NCBI RefSeq assembly: GCF_000731985.1
Contig: NZ_JNCS01000001.1
Coordinates: 62,001 to 126,000 of the forward strand
Source of the DNA: Natrinema altunense
GTDB lineage: Archaea > Halobacteriota > Halobacteria > Halobacteriales > Natrialbaceae
DNA length: 64,000 bases
Direction: 5' to 3'
Part shown: positions 42,901 to 52,033 of the stretch, piece by piece
Position numbering within the stretch: the stretch's first letter is position 1
How the letters are laid out: the number at the start of each line of letters is the position of its first letter
The notes under the pieces: generated by a model
The model's input: the letters and a program-made list of their open reading frames with translations, nothing else
Database searches by the model: none
What the model was told of the DNA's origin: nothing
Program-made: the position numbers and the translations under genes

Positions 42901-44490
42901 ATGGGTTCACGACGTGGTGGCGGCGCAGTTAGTCCGTCGAAAAGGGGAGTAACTGCGGTGATCGGCCTCGTGTTGCTGATCGGACTGGTCGCAACCGTTA
43001 GCGTCGGTATCCTTCTCATCGCGGGGGACACGATGAACGGCGCGGAACAGCGTTCGGAAAACGAGCGAGTCGAGCAATCGTTCGTCGAGATGAGCCAGCA
43101 GATGGCCACGGTCTCGTCGAATACCGATATCTCGCGGACGATGGAGTTCGATGCCGGCAAACGTGGTGCACTCGTCAAGACGGATACCGGGACGATCAAT
43201 ATTTCCGGTCCGGATCTCAACGAGACCATTTCGATTCCGATCGGTGCCGTCGAGTACGAGGGAGACGACGGAACCCGGATCTCCTATCAAGCGGGAGGCG
43301 TCTTCCGCGAAACCGGCAACGAAACCCGAGTCGTCTCCGCGCCGCCGGTGTACTATGACAACAAGGACAACACGTTCTCGTTCCCGATCACCGAGGTGAA
43401 CGACGATACGCAACTCGGTTCGGGTGATGTGCGAATGTCCCATGCGGACACAACTGCATATACGAACGTGACCTATGTCGAACAGAGTACCGTGACGGTC
43501 GAAATTACGAGCGAATACTGCGTCGGCTGGGAGGCGTACTTCGACGGTCAGACCGCAAACGCGGAAGGGCAAGCGATCACGGAACGGTGCGGGAACGATA
43601 ACACGATGATCGTGGAACTGGGTCGGACGGAGGTCGAAGGCGACTTCAGCCAGGCGGTGTACGCCGGTGGCGGCGGGATCGAGCTCGGCCATCACAACGC
43701 CGAGATCGACGGGAACGTTACGACCGACGGCGAAATCCACGGCTCGGGTGATATCACCGGCACCGAAATAGAGGAGCACCAGCAGTCGATCCCGTCGTTC
43801 GATAGCGTGATCCAGTCGAAAATCGACGACGCCGAACGTGGAGAAGGAGAACCGATCGACCTCGGCGAGAACAAGACGACCCTCGAGGGCGGCAAGACGT
43901 ACTACGATCCGGACGGGTTCGATCTGCAGAACGACGTGACCGCGAATTTGGACGACGGGAACGTGACGCTCATCGTCGACGGTGATATGAAATTCACCGA
44001 CAACGATCTCACGGTCGATCCGACCGGGGCTGAGGACAATACCTCGTTCCAGGTGTTCACGACGGGGGATATGGCCATGGATAACCAGGAAGTGTGTGTC
44101 GGAAGCTGTGACTACAACTCCGGCGACGCCAAATCCCTGCAGATCTACGGGACCTCGTCGATGCTCGTCCACGTCGGGACGGGGAACTCGAAATTCGAAG
44201 GCATTCTGTATGCGCCACGTGACGAAGGGTACGCCGAGTCGGAGGGGATCGATCACTGTAGCCACGATGTGAACGGGACTGAACCGGACGTCTGTATCGC
44301 CGGCGGTGGCGGAGCGGCCCAGATATTCGGCACCATCATGGCAGGTCCGATGTACGTCGACAACAATTTCGAGATCGAACACGACACGTCGCTGACCGGG
44401 TTCGAACCGGACGTTCGACACGGCGTCTTACCGCCCCGACTGACGTATCTCTCGATCGCAGTGCACGAAATCGACGTCGAAAACAACTGA
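42901..44490 (+). CDS. pilin-like secreted surface protein (DUF7289-type)
   Basis: 529 residues. Class III-like head with GVTAVIGLVLLIGLVATVSVGILLIAG, so probably cleaved and anchored like a pilin, then a long beta-rich body; the second half (EIDGNVTTDGEIHGSGDITG to AAQIFGTIMAGPMYVDN) is a right-handed repeat-like domain found in DUF7289/DUF7305 proteins. Four Cys pairs are unusual for halophile surface proteins. It lies head-out between DUF106 and adk on the opposite strand, an insertion into a conserved cluster. Confidence 0.8.
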   Translation: MGSRRGGGAVSPSKRGVTAVIGLVLLIGLVATVSVGILLIAGDTMNGAEQRSENERVEQSFVEMSQQMATVSSNTDISRTMEFDAGKRGALVKTDTGTINISGPDLNETISIPIGAVEYEGDDGTRISYQAGGVFRETGNETRVVSAPPVYYDNKDNTFSFPITEVNDDTQLGSGDVRMSHADTTAYTNVTYVEQSTVTVEITSEYCVGWEAYFDGQTANAEGQAITERCGNDNTMIVELGRTEVEGDFSQAVYAGGGGIELGHHNAEIDGNVTTDGEIHGSGDITGTEIEEHQQSIPSFDSVIQSKIDDAERGEGEPIDLGENKTTLEGGKTYYDPDGFDLQNDVTANLDDGNVTLIVDGDMKFTDNDLTVDPTGAEDNTSFQVFTTGDMAMDNQEVCVGSCDYNSGDAKSLQIYGTSSMLVHVGTGNSKFEGILYAPRDEGYAESEGIDHCSHDVNGTEPDVCIAGGGGAAQIFGTIMAGPMYVDNNFEIEHDTSLTGFEPDVRHGVLPPRLTYLSIAVHEIDVENN

Positions 44491-44495
44491 GTCGG

Positions 44496-45131
44496 TTACG
44501 CCGCGTCTTCGATCGTTTCCTTCACGGCTTCCCACACGTCGTCCGGAGCCTGTTCGCCGTCGATACGCTCGAGGTCGCCCTGCTCCTCGTAATGCTCGAC
44601 TACGGGTTCGGTGTTCTCGTGGAAGACCGAGAGTCGCTCTCTGACCGTGTCTTCGGTGTCGTCGTCCCGCTGGACGAGTCGTTCCTCGACGTCCGGGTCC
44701 TCGGGCGGGTTGTACTCGACGTGGTAGATGTCGCCCGTTTCGGGGTCCAGCCGCCGACCCGTCAGCCGGTGGACGAGTTCTTCCTCGCCGACGTCGAGAT
44801 AGAGGACGACGTCGAGATCGGTCATGTCCTCGAGTTCTTCGGCCTGTTCTAGGTTCCGGGGATAGCCGTCGAGAACGAAGCCGTCCGCCTGACTGAGTGC
44901 CTCGTCGACGATGGCGTTGACGACTTCGTCGGGAACGAGTTCGCCCCGATCCATGTACTCGCCGGGGGTATCGTACTCGGTATCCATGTCGGAGATATCC
45001 ATCTCCTTGTTGTTCCGCAGAGCGTCGCCGGTCGTGATATGATCGACATCGAACTCCTCGGTGATCTTTGCACTCTGCGTCCCCTTTCCTGCCCCGGGGG
45101 CACCGAGAATCAGGATTCGTGGCTGAGCCAT
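44496..45131 (-). CDS. adk: adenylate kinase
   Basis: 211 residues. P-loop [11 protein letters not shown] at residues 9-19, TGDALR for AMP binding, [13 protein letters not shown], the LID segment [23 protein letters not shown] without zinc cysteines, and a C-terminal helix. Catalyses 2 ADP = ATP + AMP. Normally directly after secY; here it stands alone, separated from secY by about 9 kb. Confidence 0.95.
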   Translation of the reverse strand: MAQPRILILGAPGAGKGTQSAKITEEFDVDHITTGDALRNNKEMDISDMDTEYDTPGEYMDRGELVPDEVVNAIVDEALSQADGFVLDGYPRNLEQAEELEDMTDLDVVLYLDVGEEELVHRLTGRRLDPETGDIYHVEYNPPEDPDVEERLVQRDDDTEDTVRERLSVFHENTEPVVEHYEEQGDLERIDGEQAPDDVWEAVKETIEDAA

Positions 45132-45190
45132 GGGACACGGTTCAGGGGCGGCACATAAAGGCTTAAAGAATCGGGCACGATCATCCGATT

Positions 45191-45640
45191 ATGACGCGCT
45201 TCGCTGCCGCCGAGTCCGCCGAGCGACGGAAACTGTACGTCGACGCGATCACTGCCCACCGCGAGCGCGAGAGCGCGTTCCTGACGGTCGAAGTGGACGC
45301 GAAAACACTCGAGGCGACCGGCGAGACGGCCTCCGAACCCGGGTCCGACGCCGACGAATCGGACGACCCGCCCGACCCGGGCGTTCCGTGGGTCCAGTTC
45401 GGCGACGGGACGATCAATCTCGACTGTACCGACGAGGAGTTAGATGCGCTGAAACGCCTCCTCGAATCGTTCCCCGCGTTCAAAATCGACGACCTGATCC
45501 GACCCGAGGAAGCCGAGGGCGTGAACGTACGGATCAGTGCGAAGGCGGACGCAAACCGGATCGGCCAGTTCGTCGACCAGGTGTTTCTCGAGGTATACGA
45601 CCTGCCGGCGGCGTTTCGCGTCTGGGTCGTCGACATCTGA
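45191..45640 (+). CDS. haloarchaeal conserved hypothetical protein (149 aa)
   Basis: 149 residues. Helical head (MTRFAAAESAERRKLYVDAI), a disordered acidic stretch (residues 50-65), then VPWVQFGDGTINLDCTDEELDALKRLLESFPAFKIDDL and a beta-alpha end. No motif recognised; well-formed codons and a start about 60 bases from divergent adk support it. Unknown function. Confidence 0.75.
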   Translation: MTRFAAAESAERRKLYVDAITAHRERESAFLTVEVDAKTLEATGETASEPGSDADESDDPPDPGVPWVQFGDGTINLDCTDEELDALKRLLESFPAFKIDDLIRPEEAEGVNVRISAKADANRIGQFVDQVFLEVYDLPAAFRVWVVDI

Positions 45641-46058
45641 CTGGCATCCGTTCGAAACACCCCTGAGCGACCGCGTGAGTGAGTGGCCGGTCGGGGACCA
45701 GTTTTTGTCGAGCGGACGGCGTCCGATTGATCGGCTGGGCGGCCCGTAAGCGAGCGCGATCGAATCCCGGTGGAACGCAACCGCCTCGAGCGGTCCCGGA
45801 ACGGAGACATGCGGGATACTGGACAGCCATCAGCAAATATAATGGGTGGTGATAATCATGAACTAGACAGCGACAGAAAAAAGAGTACCGGCCCCAATAG
45901 GACAATGATGAATCAACGAGGCGAAGATCGGTCGACTCGAGCGGCACGGCAACGGCCCGCCGTCCCGGCGACCGATAGACGGCGTCAGCCGGGCGGTTTC
46001 CAAATAGATAAGTGCCCCCAGCAATCAATCTCCGACATATAACCGGAGTTCAAAAGAG
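45641..46058. promoter_or_regulatory. upstream region of the cytochrome oxidase operon
   Basis: No gene supported. CCAAATAGATAAG near 46000-46012 and CATATAACC at 46036-46044 are two possible TATA boxes; the former would give a leader of about 30 bases before GTG 46059. No strong repeat stands out. Confidence 0.4.
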
Positions 46059-47063
46059 GTGAATACAATCATCAACCTACTGACGACCCCGATGCAGGGG
46101 ACACGTGTCGACGTGTTCGAGCAGATCTTCCTGGTCTTCCTCGGACTCGGTACGCTCGTCGGAATCGTCGTGGTCGCGTATACGTTGTATAACGCGTACA
46201 AATACCGCGACACCGGCGAGGCCGACGAGGGTGAGGATCTGCCATCCGTCGGGGAGTTACCGACAGGCGGAAAGGGCGGGAAGAAACTGTTCCTCTCGTT
46301 CGGAATCAGCGCCGTTATCGTCATCTCGCTGGTGATCTGGACGTACGGGATGCTCCTGTACGTCGAAGATCCCGGCGACGGAGGCAATAGCGCACAGGAG
46401 GACGCGCTCAACGTCGAAGTGACTGGCGATAGCTTCGCCTGGTACTACGAGTACGAGACCGGCATCGAATCGACGAGCACCCTTCGTGTCCCCGCCGGCG
46501 AGCGGGTCTGGGTCAATGCGACATCAGGTGACGTCTGGCACGCGTTCGGCATACCCGATCAACGGGTAAAAGCCGACGCGATTCCGGGCGAATACGACGA
46601 GACGTGGTTCCAGGCCGACGAATCCGAAGCCGGCCAACAACAGGAAATCAAGTGCTTCGAACTCTGTGGCGAGTACCACACCTCGATGAAGGGAACGCTA
46701 CAGATCATGGACGCCGACGAGTTCGATCAGTGGATGGACGAGCAGTTGACGATGGCGTTCACGATCGAAGATCAAAACGGCTCCCGCGTGACCGAGGGCT
46801 ACGAACTCACGCTCGAGAGTCAGGAATCCGACTTCGAAGGGAGTTACACGGCCAGCGAGTTCGACAACGGCACCATCGAGGTGTCCGACATCGAGCAGGC
46901 GGGCGAATACAACGTGACGATCGAGCCGACCGACGGCCAGTTCGAACCGGTCGAAGACCAGTTCGACATGACCGGCGAGGTCGACGAAACCTACACACTC
47001 GAGATGAACACGACGGAAAGTACTGCTAACGAAAGCGAAACGAACGACGGAGGTAGCGCCTGA
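46059..47063 (+). CDS. coxB: cytochrome c oxidase subunit II
   Basis: 334 residues from GTG 46059 (MNTIINLLTTPMQG); ATG 46092 is a possible alternative. Two membrane helices (IFLVFLGLGTLVGIVVVAY and LFLSFGISAVIVISLVIWTY), then the cupredoxin domain with the binuclear CuA site: HAFGIPDQ and CFELCGEYHTSM (C-x3-C-x3-H-x3-M). A Thr/Glu-rich C-terminal extension of about 100 residues is beyond the usual length. It passes electrons to subunit I. Its stop overlaps the next start. Confidence 0.93.
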   Translation: MNTIINLLTTPMQGTRVDVFEQIFLVFLGLGTLVGIVVVAYTLYNAYKYRDTGEADEGEDLPSVGELPTGGKGGKKLFLSFGISAVIVISLVIWTYGMLLYVEDPGDGGNSAQEDALNVEVTGDSFAWYYEYETGIESTSTLRVPAGERVWVNATSGDVWHAFGIPDQRVKADAIPGEYDETWFQADESEAGQQQEIKCFELCGEYHTSMKGTLQIMDADEFDQWMDEQLTMAFTIEDQNGSRVTEGYELTLESQESDFEGSYTASEFDNGTIEVSDIEQAGEYNVTIEPTDGQFEPVEDQFDMTGEVDETYTLEMNTTESTANESETNDGGSA

Positions 47064-49546
47064 TGAGTGATCTGCCGCCGAAGCGGTCGATCAAGCGCTG
47101 GCTGGTCACGACCAACCACAAGGACGTCGGCATCCTCTATATGGCGACGTCGATGTTCTTCCTGCTTTTCGGAGGGACCCTCGCACTGCTGTTCCGGACC
47201 CACCTCTGGCAATCCGGCGGGACGGGACTGCTCACCAACGACCAGTTCTACCAGTCGGTCTCCGGCCACGGACTCATCATGGTCTTCTGGTTCCTGTCGC
47301 CGATCGCCAGCGGGTTCGCGAACTATTTTGTCCCGCTCCAGATCGGGGCAAAGGATCTCGCGTTCCCCCGTCTAAACGCCCTGAGTTACTGGTTCTACCT
47401 GTTCTCGGGCATTCTGATGGCGATTTCGTTCTTCCAGGGCGGCTCGTTCTCCGGCGGCTGGACGATGTACGCCCCGCTGAACGTGCCGACGTATACCCCG
47501 GCGATGCAGGCAATGACCGGCGGGAACTCGATGGTTCTCGCCTTGGTCCTGTTCTGTATCTCCATCACGATGGGGACGGTGAACTTCCTGACCACGATGC
47601 ACCGATCCCGTGCTGAGGGACTCGGTCTGTGGAACATGCCGATGTTCTCGTGGTCGTGGCTGCTGACCGCCTGGATGATGCTGTTCGCGTTCGCGGCGCT
47701 GCTGGCAGCCGTGCTGTTACTCTCGGTCGATCGGCTGTTCCTCACGCAGTACTTCGCGACCGATCAGGGCTCGAGCCTGCTGTGGGCGCACATCTTCTGG
47801 TTCTTCGGCCATCCGGAGGTGTACATCGTCTTCTTCCCCGCCTTGGGGATCATGTTCGAGACGTTCCAGACGTTCACCGGCCGACGGCTGGTCGGTCGCA
47901 AGTGGGTCATCATCGCGATGGTTCTCGTCGCAGTCCAGTCGTTCCTCGTCTGGATGCACCACATGTTCCTGTCGACGATCAACCTCCCGATCAAGACGCT
48001 GTTCATGGCGACGACGATCGGGATTTCGCTACCCTTCGACCTGATGGTCTTCGCGCTGATCTATACGATGGTCAAAGGGCGCGTTCGATTTACCACGCCG
48101 TTCCTGTTCTCGCTGGGTGCGCTCGTGTTGTTCATCCTGGGAGGCATCACCGGCGTCTTCCTGGGTGCCGTCGTCCTCGACTACGAGTTCCGTGGCACCT
48201 ACTGGGTCGTCGCGCACTTCCACTACGTGATGGTTTCGGGAGTCACGGCACTGATGGGCGGCATCTACTACTGGTGGCCGAAACTCACCGGGAAGATGTA
48301 CTCCGAACGGCTCGGAAAGCTCAACTTCGCGGTCTACTTCATCGGCTTCAACCTGCTGTACTTCCCGATGTTCATGGCCTGGGAGACGCCGCGGCGTGTC
48401 TTCCACTACGGTAGCGGTGCGCAGATCTATCACCAGCTGGCAACCGTGGGCGCGTTCGTCTTCGGTGCCTCCTTCCTGATCATGTTCTTCACGCTCGGGA
48501 AGAGTCTGGTCTCGGGCCCCAAGGCCCCCGACAACCCGTGGACGTACTCCCGGACTGCCGAGTGGGCGATTCCCTCGCCGCCACCGCTCGAGAACTGGCC
48601 CGACCGACCGAGCTACGCCAGCGGGAAACTCGAGTTCGTCGACGACACCGCGACCGCGACCGACGGTGGCGTCGCACAGGAAGCGACCGGCACGGCAGCC
48701 GCGACCCACGAAGAAGAACACGCCGATCACGCCAGCATCTGGCCGCTCGGCATCGGTATCGCGACGTTTACGTTCTTCCTCGGGCTCAGCGGCATCACGC
48801 CGTATTTCTTCTCGTTCGTCGAGTCGCACATCCACAGCGGGGTCGGTAACTTCGTCACCCTCGATTCGGCACCCGCACAGAACATCATCTATCCGGTCCT
48901 CATGGTGCTGGGACTGGCGATGCTCGGAGTCACGCTGTTCCAGTTCGGTCGCGAGCAGTTCACTGCCCCCGAGATGGCCGTCGCCGAGCGCTGGCCGTTC
49001 GGCGGCATCAGCAACGAGAAGCTGGGCGTCTGGGTCTTCCTGGCCTCTGACGTCGTCGTCTTCGGTGCCGCGATCGGTGCATACGTGTTCATGCGCATCC
49101 ACATGGGCTGGCACGACTGGCATCTCGCCTCGATCACCGAGGCCGGCCTGTTTAACACGTACGTGCTGTTGACCTCGAGTTTTACCGTCATCCTCGCGCA
49201 CGTGATGGCCGAGCGCGAGAACAAGAAAGGACTGCTCGGCGCGCTGAGCGCGACGGTCCTGCTTGGACTCGTGTTCATGGGCGTCAAGGCCTTCGAGTAC
49301 AGCAGCAAGTTCGCGGACGGTCACTACTGGTTCAGCGGTATCGAGTACTCGCTGTACTTCGTGACGACCGGCCTGCACGCGCTGCACGTCATCCTCGGGC
49401 TCCTGATCGCCCTGTTCATGATCTACCGCGTCATCTCGATCGACGCCTATCTCGAGGATCACATGCCCGTGGAGTACTTCGGTCTCTACTGGCACTTCGT
49501 CGACATCGTGTGGGTCTTCCTGTTCCCACTGTTCTACCTGATGTAG
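47063..49546 (+). CDS. fused cytochrome c oxidase subunits I and III
   Basis: 827 residues. Subunit I part (1-480) has TTNHKDVG, the low-spin haem His in SGHGLIMVFW, HPEVYIVFFPALG (CuB His), MHHMF (two further CuB His) and the haem ligand pair in HFHYVM. An acidic linker (about 490-560) joins subunit III with its helices and the WPFGGISNEK and YWHFVDIVWVFLF motifs. Fused I+III oxidases are common in haloarchaea. It reduces oxygen to water and pumps protons. Operonic with coxB. Confidence 0.93.
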   Translation: MSDLPPKRSIKRWLVTTNHKDVGILYMATSMFFLLFGGTLALLFRTHLWQSGGTGLLTNDQFYQSVSGHGLIMVFWFLSPIASGFANYFVPLQIGAKDLAFPRLNALSYWFYLFSGILMAISFFQGGSFSGGWTMYAPLNVPTYTPAMQAMTGGNSMVLALVLFCISITMGTVNFLTTMHRSRAEGLGLWNMPMFSWSWLLTAWMMLFAFAALLAAVLLLSVDRLFLTQYFATDQGSSLLWAHIFWFFGHPEVYIVFFPALGIMFETFQTFTGRRLVGRKWVIIAMVLVAVQSFLVWMHHMFLSTINLPIKTLFMATTIGISLPFDLMVFALIYTMVKGRVRFTTPFLFSLGALVLFILGGITGVFLGAVVLDYEFRGTYWVVAHFHYVMVSGVTALMGGIYYWWPKLTGKMYSERLGKLNFAVYFIGFNLLYFPMFMAWETPRRVFHYGSGAQIYHQLATVGAFVFGASFLIMFFTLGKSLVSGPKAPDNPWTYSRTAEWAIPSPPPLENWPDRPSYASGKLEFVDDTATATDGGVAQEATGTAAATHEEEHADHASIWPLGIGIATFTFFLGLSGITPYFFSFVESHIHSGVGNFVTLDSAPAQNIIYPVLMVLGLAMLGVTLFQFGREQFTAPEMAVAERWPFGGISNEKLGVWVFLASDVVVFGAAIGAYVFMRIHMGWHDWHLASITEAGLFNTYVLLTSSFTVILAHVMAERENKKGLLGALSATVLLGLVFMGVKAFEYSSKFADGHYWFSGIEYSLYFVTTGLHALHVILGLLIALFMIYRVISIDAYLEDHMPVEYFGLYWHFVDIVWVFLFPLFYLM

Positions 49547-49560
49547 CGACCCGTCGCTAC
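49543..49560 (+). terminator. hairpin overlapping the oxidase stop codon
   Basis: GTAGCGA-CCCG-TCGCTAC, 7-bp stem and 4-base loop; the TAG stop (49544-49546) is in the left arm. A short T-rich run follows (GTTTTC near 49570). Likely ends the coxB-coxAC transcript. Confidence 0.5.
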
Positions 49561-49939
49561 ACGGGTGCGTTTTCTTCGGTTTGTGTTCTGCTCCGTGAGT
49601 GAGAGCAGCGGATCACAACGGTCGCAGTGCTCTCGAGTGAGACGATATTGAGCGCCGTCAGTACGACGAGGAGTCCGACGCGTATGCGAGACGTGCCGGA
49701 CCGATACCGCTCTCGTCGCCGCGTAGTACGCGGATAGCCACTCGAGTTCGACGGTCGAGTTGTCAGTACCGAGTCGACTCTCGGTGTGTCCGCCACGGGT
49801 TCGATCACCGTCAGCCGCAGCCGGACGCTGGTGACCGTCCACGTCGCCGTCGTCGGTCGCCCGCGGCTGGCAGAAGGGTGGCCTGAGAGCGGTCCCCAAC
49901 GACACCCGGTGCCGTCGCGCCGTCGAGTCGAGCCGGCCG
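49561..49939. other. intergenic, no supported gene
   Basis: About 380 bases between the oxidase terminator and the subtilase stop on the other strand. A minus-strand frame at 49557-49808 contains a short hydrophobic stretch but no ribosome site or family resemblance. I see no gene or strong repeat. Confidence 0.5.
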
Positions 49940-51577
49940 TTACCGCCTCCCGATTCGGGACCGTGCCAGGACGGCGAGGGTCAAACTGACCGCGACGAGA
50001 ACGCCGGCGACGAAAACGGGACTCGAGGAGGGACGTGAGTCCCCACTCGGACCCGGATCGCTCGCGTTGCCTGCTACTGGATCGGACGGCCGGCGGACGG
50101 CAACGAGCGCGTCGACGGCGGCTTCGGCGTCGACAATGCCGTGCCCGTAGCGGGTCTCGAGCGGTTCGGTGGTATCGGCCGTCGTCGTGTCACCAGTGAC
50201 TGTGCCGGCCGCGGGCATGCGAGCCGTTCCGGTTATCGCCGTCGTGATCTCGTCGGGCGTAGCGTCGGGGTCGATCGACAGGAGTAACGCAACCGTTCCG
50301 GAGACGTGTGGGGCCGCCATCGACGTTCCCGGCATCGATCGGTACCCACCGCCCGGGGCGGCGCTCGTGACCGCGACACCGGGGGCGACGACATCGGGAA
50401 CGATGTACGACGGTGGGGCCGTCCAGTCCAGCGGCGCTGCCGTCCACTCGGTCCGATCGATCCGCTGTCCGCTGGAGAACGAGGGGACATCGCCGTTCCG
50501 ATCGACTGCGCCCACGCTAATCGTCTCGTAGACGTTCCCGGGGGAGCCGGACGTCTCCGGCCCGTCGTTCCCGGTCGCACCCACGACGACCGCGCCGCTT
50601 TCCCGCGCGTTCCGGACCGGATCGATAAACGGCGCGTGTGTCCCGGTCGCGCCGAGGCTCAGACTGATTACGTCGGCGTCCTGTCGTATGGCCCACTCCA
50701 TCCCAGCGACGACCTGCGCGAACGAGCCGTTCGTGTCGGTCAACACGAGCCCGTGAAGCAACTCCGCCTCGGGGGCGACGCCGATCGCGGTTCCGGTCGT
50801 CGCTCCACCGGCTACCGTTCCGCTGACGTGCGTGCCGTGCGTTCCCGTATCGTGTGGCGTCGACCCCACGACGCGCCCGCCTGTCGCGTCGAACTCCGCC
50901 CAACCGCCGGGATAGGTCGGGTCCGACGGGTCGTCCGTCGCGAGGTCGATGTCGGGGTGGCCGGTATCGACGCCGGTATCGAGGACCGCGACGCGGACGC
51001 CCTCGCCGCGGGTATCGTAGGCGTCCCAGGCACCGGTCGCGTTGATCTGCGCGAGGCCGGCCGTGGTTCGTCGCTTGCCGACCGCTGACGCGGCGGCTCC
51101 CGACGCCGTCGCATTCACGCGGTCCGGTCGCTCGGGAACCGACACCTCGACGTTCTCGTGGACGGCTTCGACTGCACCGAACCGGTCGAAGGCTTCGTAG
51201 TCGACGGCGTCGGTATCGATCTCGAGCAACACGGCATTGGTGAGCCAGAACGTCTCTTCGACGTGGAGCCCGTCTTTCTCCCGTGCGTACTCGAGGAGCG
51301 GTTCCTGTGTCGACTCGGCATGGGTCTCGAGCCGTCGTTCGGTCTCGTCCGCGCCGATTTCGGCAGGGATGTCGGGCTCCTCGAGTCGGACCACGGCCTC
51401 GACCGTCGGTCCGTCCGTAGGGAGGTCATCGTCGACGACGATCGGGTCGTTATCGGAGTCCGGCGCATCAGTAGCGCTGTCCGAACCGAGTGCAACCGGG
51501 CCGACGACGGACGCCAGCAGGAGCCAGGCGACGACGAGGGCGAGTACGGGAGCCGTTCCCGAGCGGACTGACGGCAT
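49940..51577 (-). CDS. S8 family serine protease (subtilase), membrane-anchored
   Basis: 545 residues. Signal peptide (ALVVAWLLLASVVGPVALG, residues 12-31), a pro-domain (about 55-150), then the subtilase core: Asp200 in VAVLDTGVD, His247 in THGTHVSG, the oxyanion Asn in GATGNDGP and Ser419 in PGTSMAAPHVSG. A polar linker and one C-terminal helix (VFVAGVLVAVSLTLAVLA) followed by Arg residues suggest a surface-anchored enzyme rather than a freely secreted halolysin. Active site is complete. Confidence 0.92.
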   Translation of the reverse strand: MPSVRSGTAPVLALVVAWLLLASVVGPVALGSDSATDAPDSDNDPIVVDDDLPTDGPTVEAVVRLEEPDIPAEIGADETERRLETHAESTQEPLLEYAREKDGLHVEETFWLTNAVLLEIDTDAVDYEAFDRFGAVEAVHENVEVSVPERPDRVNATASGAAASAVGKRRTTAGLAQINATGAWDAYDTRGEGVRVAVLDTGVDTGHPDIDLATDDPSDPTYPGGWAEFDATGGRVVGSTPHDTGTHGTHVSGTVAGGATTGTAIGVAPEAELLHGLVLTDTNGSFAQVVAGMEWAIRQDADVISLSLGATGTHAPFIDPVRNARESGAVVVGATGNDGPETSGSPGNVYETISVGAVDRNGDVPSFSSGQRIDRTEWTAAPLDWTAPPSYIVPDVVAPGVAVTSAAPGGGYRSMPGTSMAAPHVSGTVALLLSIDPDATPDEITTAITGTARMPAAGTVTGDTTTADTTEPLETRYGHGIVDAEAAVDALVAVRRPSDPVAGNASDPGPSGDSRPSSSPVFVAGVLVAVSLTLAVLARSRIGRR

Positions 51578-51679
51578 GATACACGTACTGTGGCGCGATG
51601 AAATAAAGGATTTCTGAACTACCCGTGTTCGTAGACTGTGACAGGCGAGCGTATCCGCTCTCGAGCTGTCAGACCGGCC

Positions 51680-51967
51680 TTAGCCCGCCCAGACCAGCGC
51701 GTAAATGAACGTAAACAGGAAGTAGACGAGAAACACGGAGATGGCTGCCTTGAAGTGAAACGTGAACAGGTCGTACTCCTCGTCGTCGCGTTCCTCGTCG
51801 AACGCCTCGCGTTCGGCGTCGGAACACTCCTCGGCGTGATCGACGCCGATGTGGAACGTCACGTATCGTTCGGCACGGAACGGCCGGCCGCAGTACGGAC
51901 AGGTTCCAGCGGGCGTCTCGTCCGCGGGCACGTCGTACTCGCGCTCGAGTGCTCGGTCGGTCGCCAT
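51680..51967 (-). CDS. zinc-ribbon single-helix membrane protein (DUF7410-type)
   Basis: 95 residues. CPYCGRPFRAERYVTFHIGVDH gives a C2H2-like finger (Cys-x2-Cys, His-x4-His), an acidic stretch follows, and one membrane helix is at the C-terminus (ISVFLVYFLFTFIYALVWA). Haloarchaeal, usually next to oxidase genes; I know similar proteins as DUF7410. Perhaps a metal-handling or assembly factor for the oxidase. Confidence 0.75.
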   Translation of the reverse strand: MATDRALEREYDVPADETPAGTCPYCGRPFRAERYVTFHIGVDHAEECSDAEREAFDEERDDEEYDLFTFHFKAAISVFLVYFLFTFIYALVWAG

Positions 51968-52033
51968 TCGGTCGGTGCTTGTGGTGTCGCGAGCAAGTGT
52001 TTGCCGGTTCGGCTACCGACGACGAGCGCTCCG

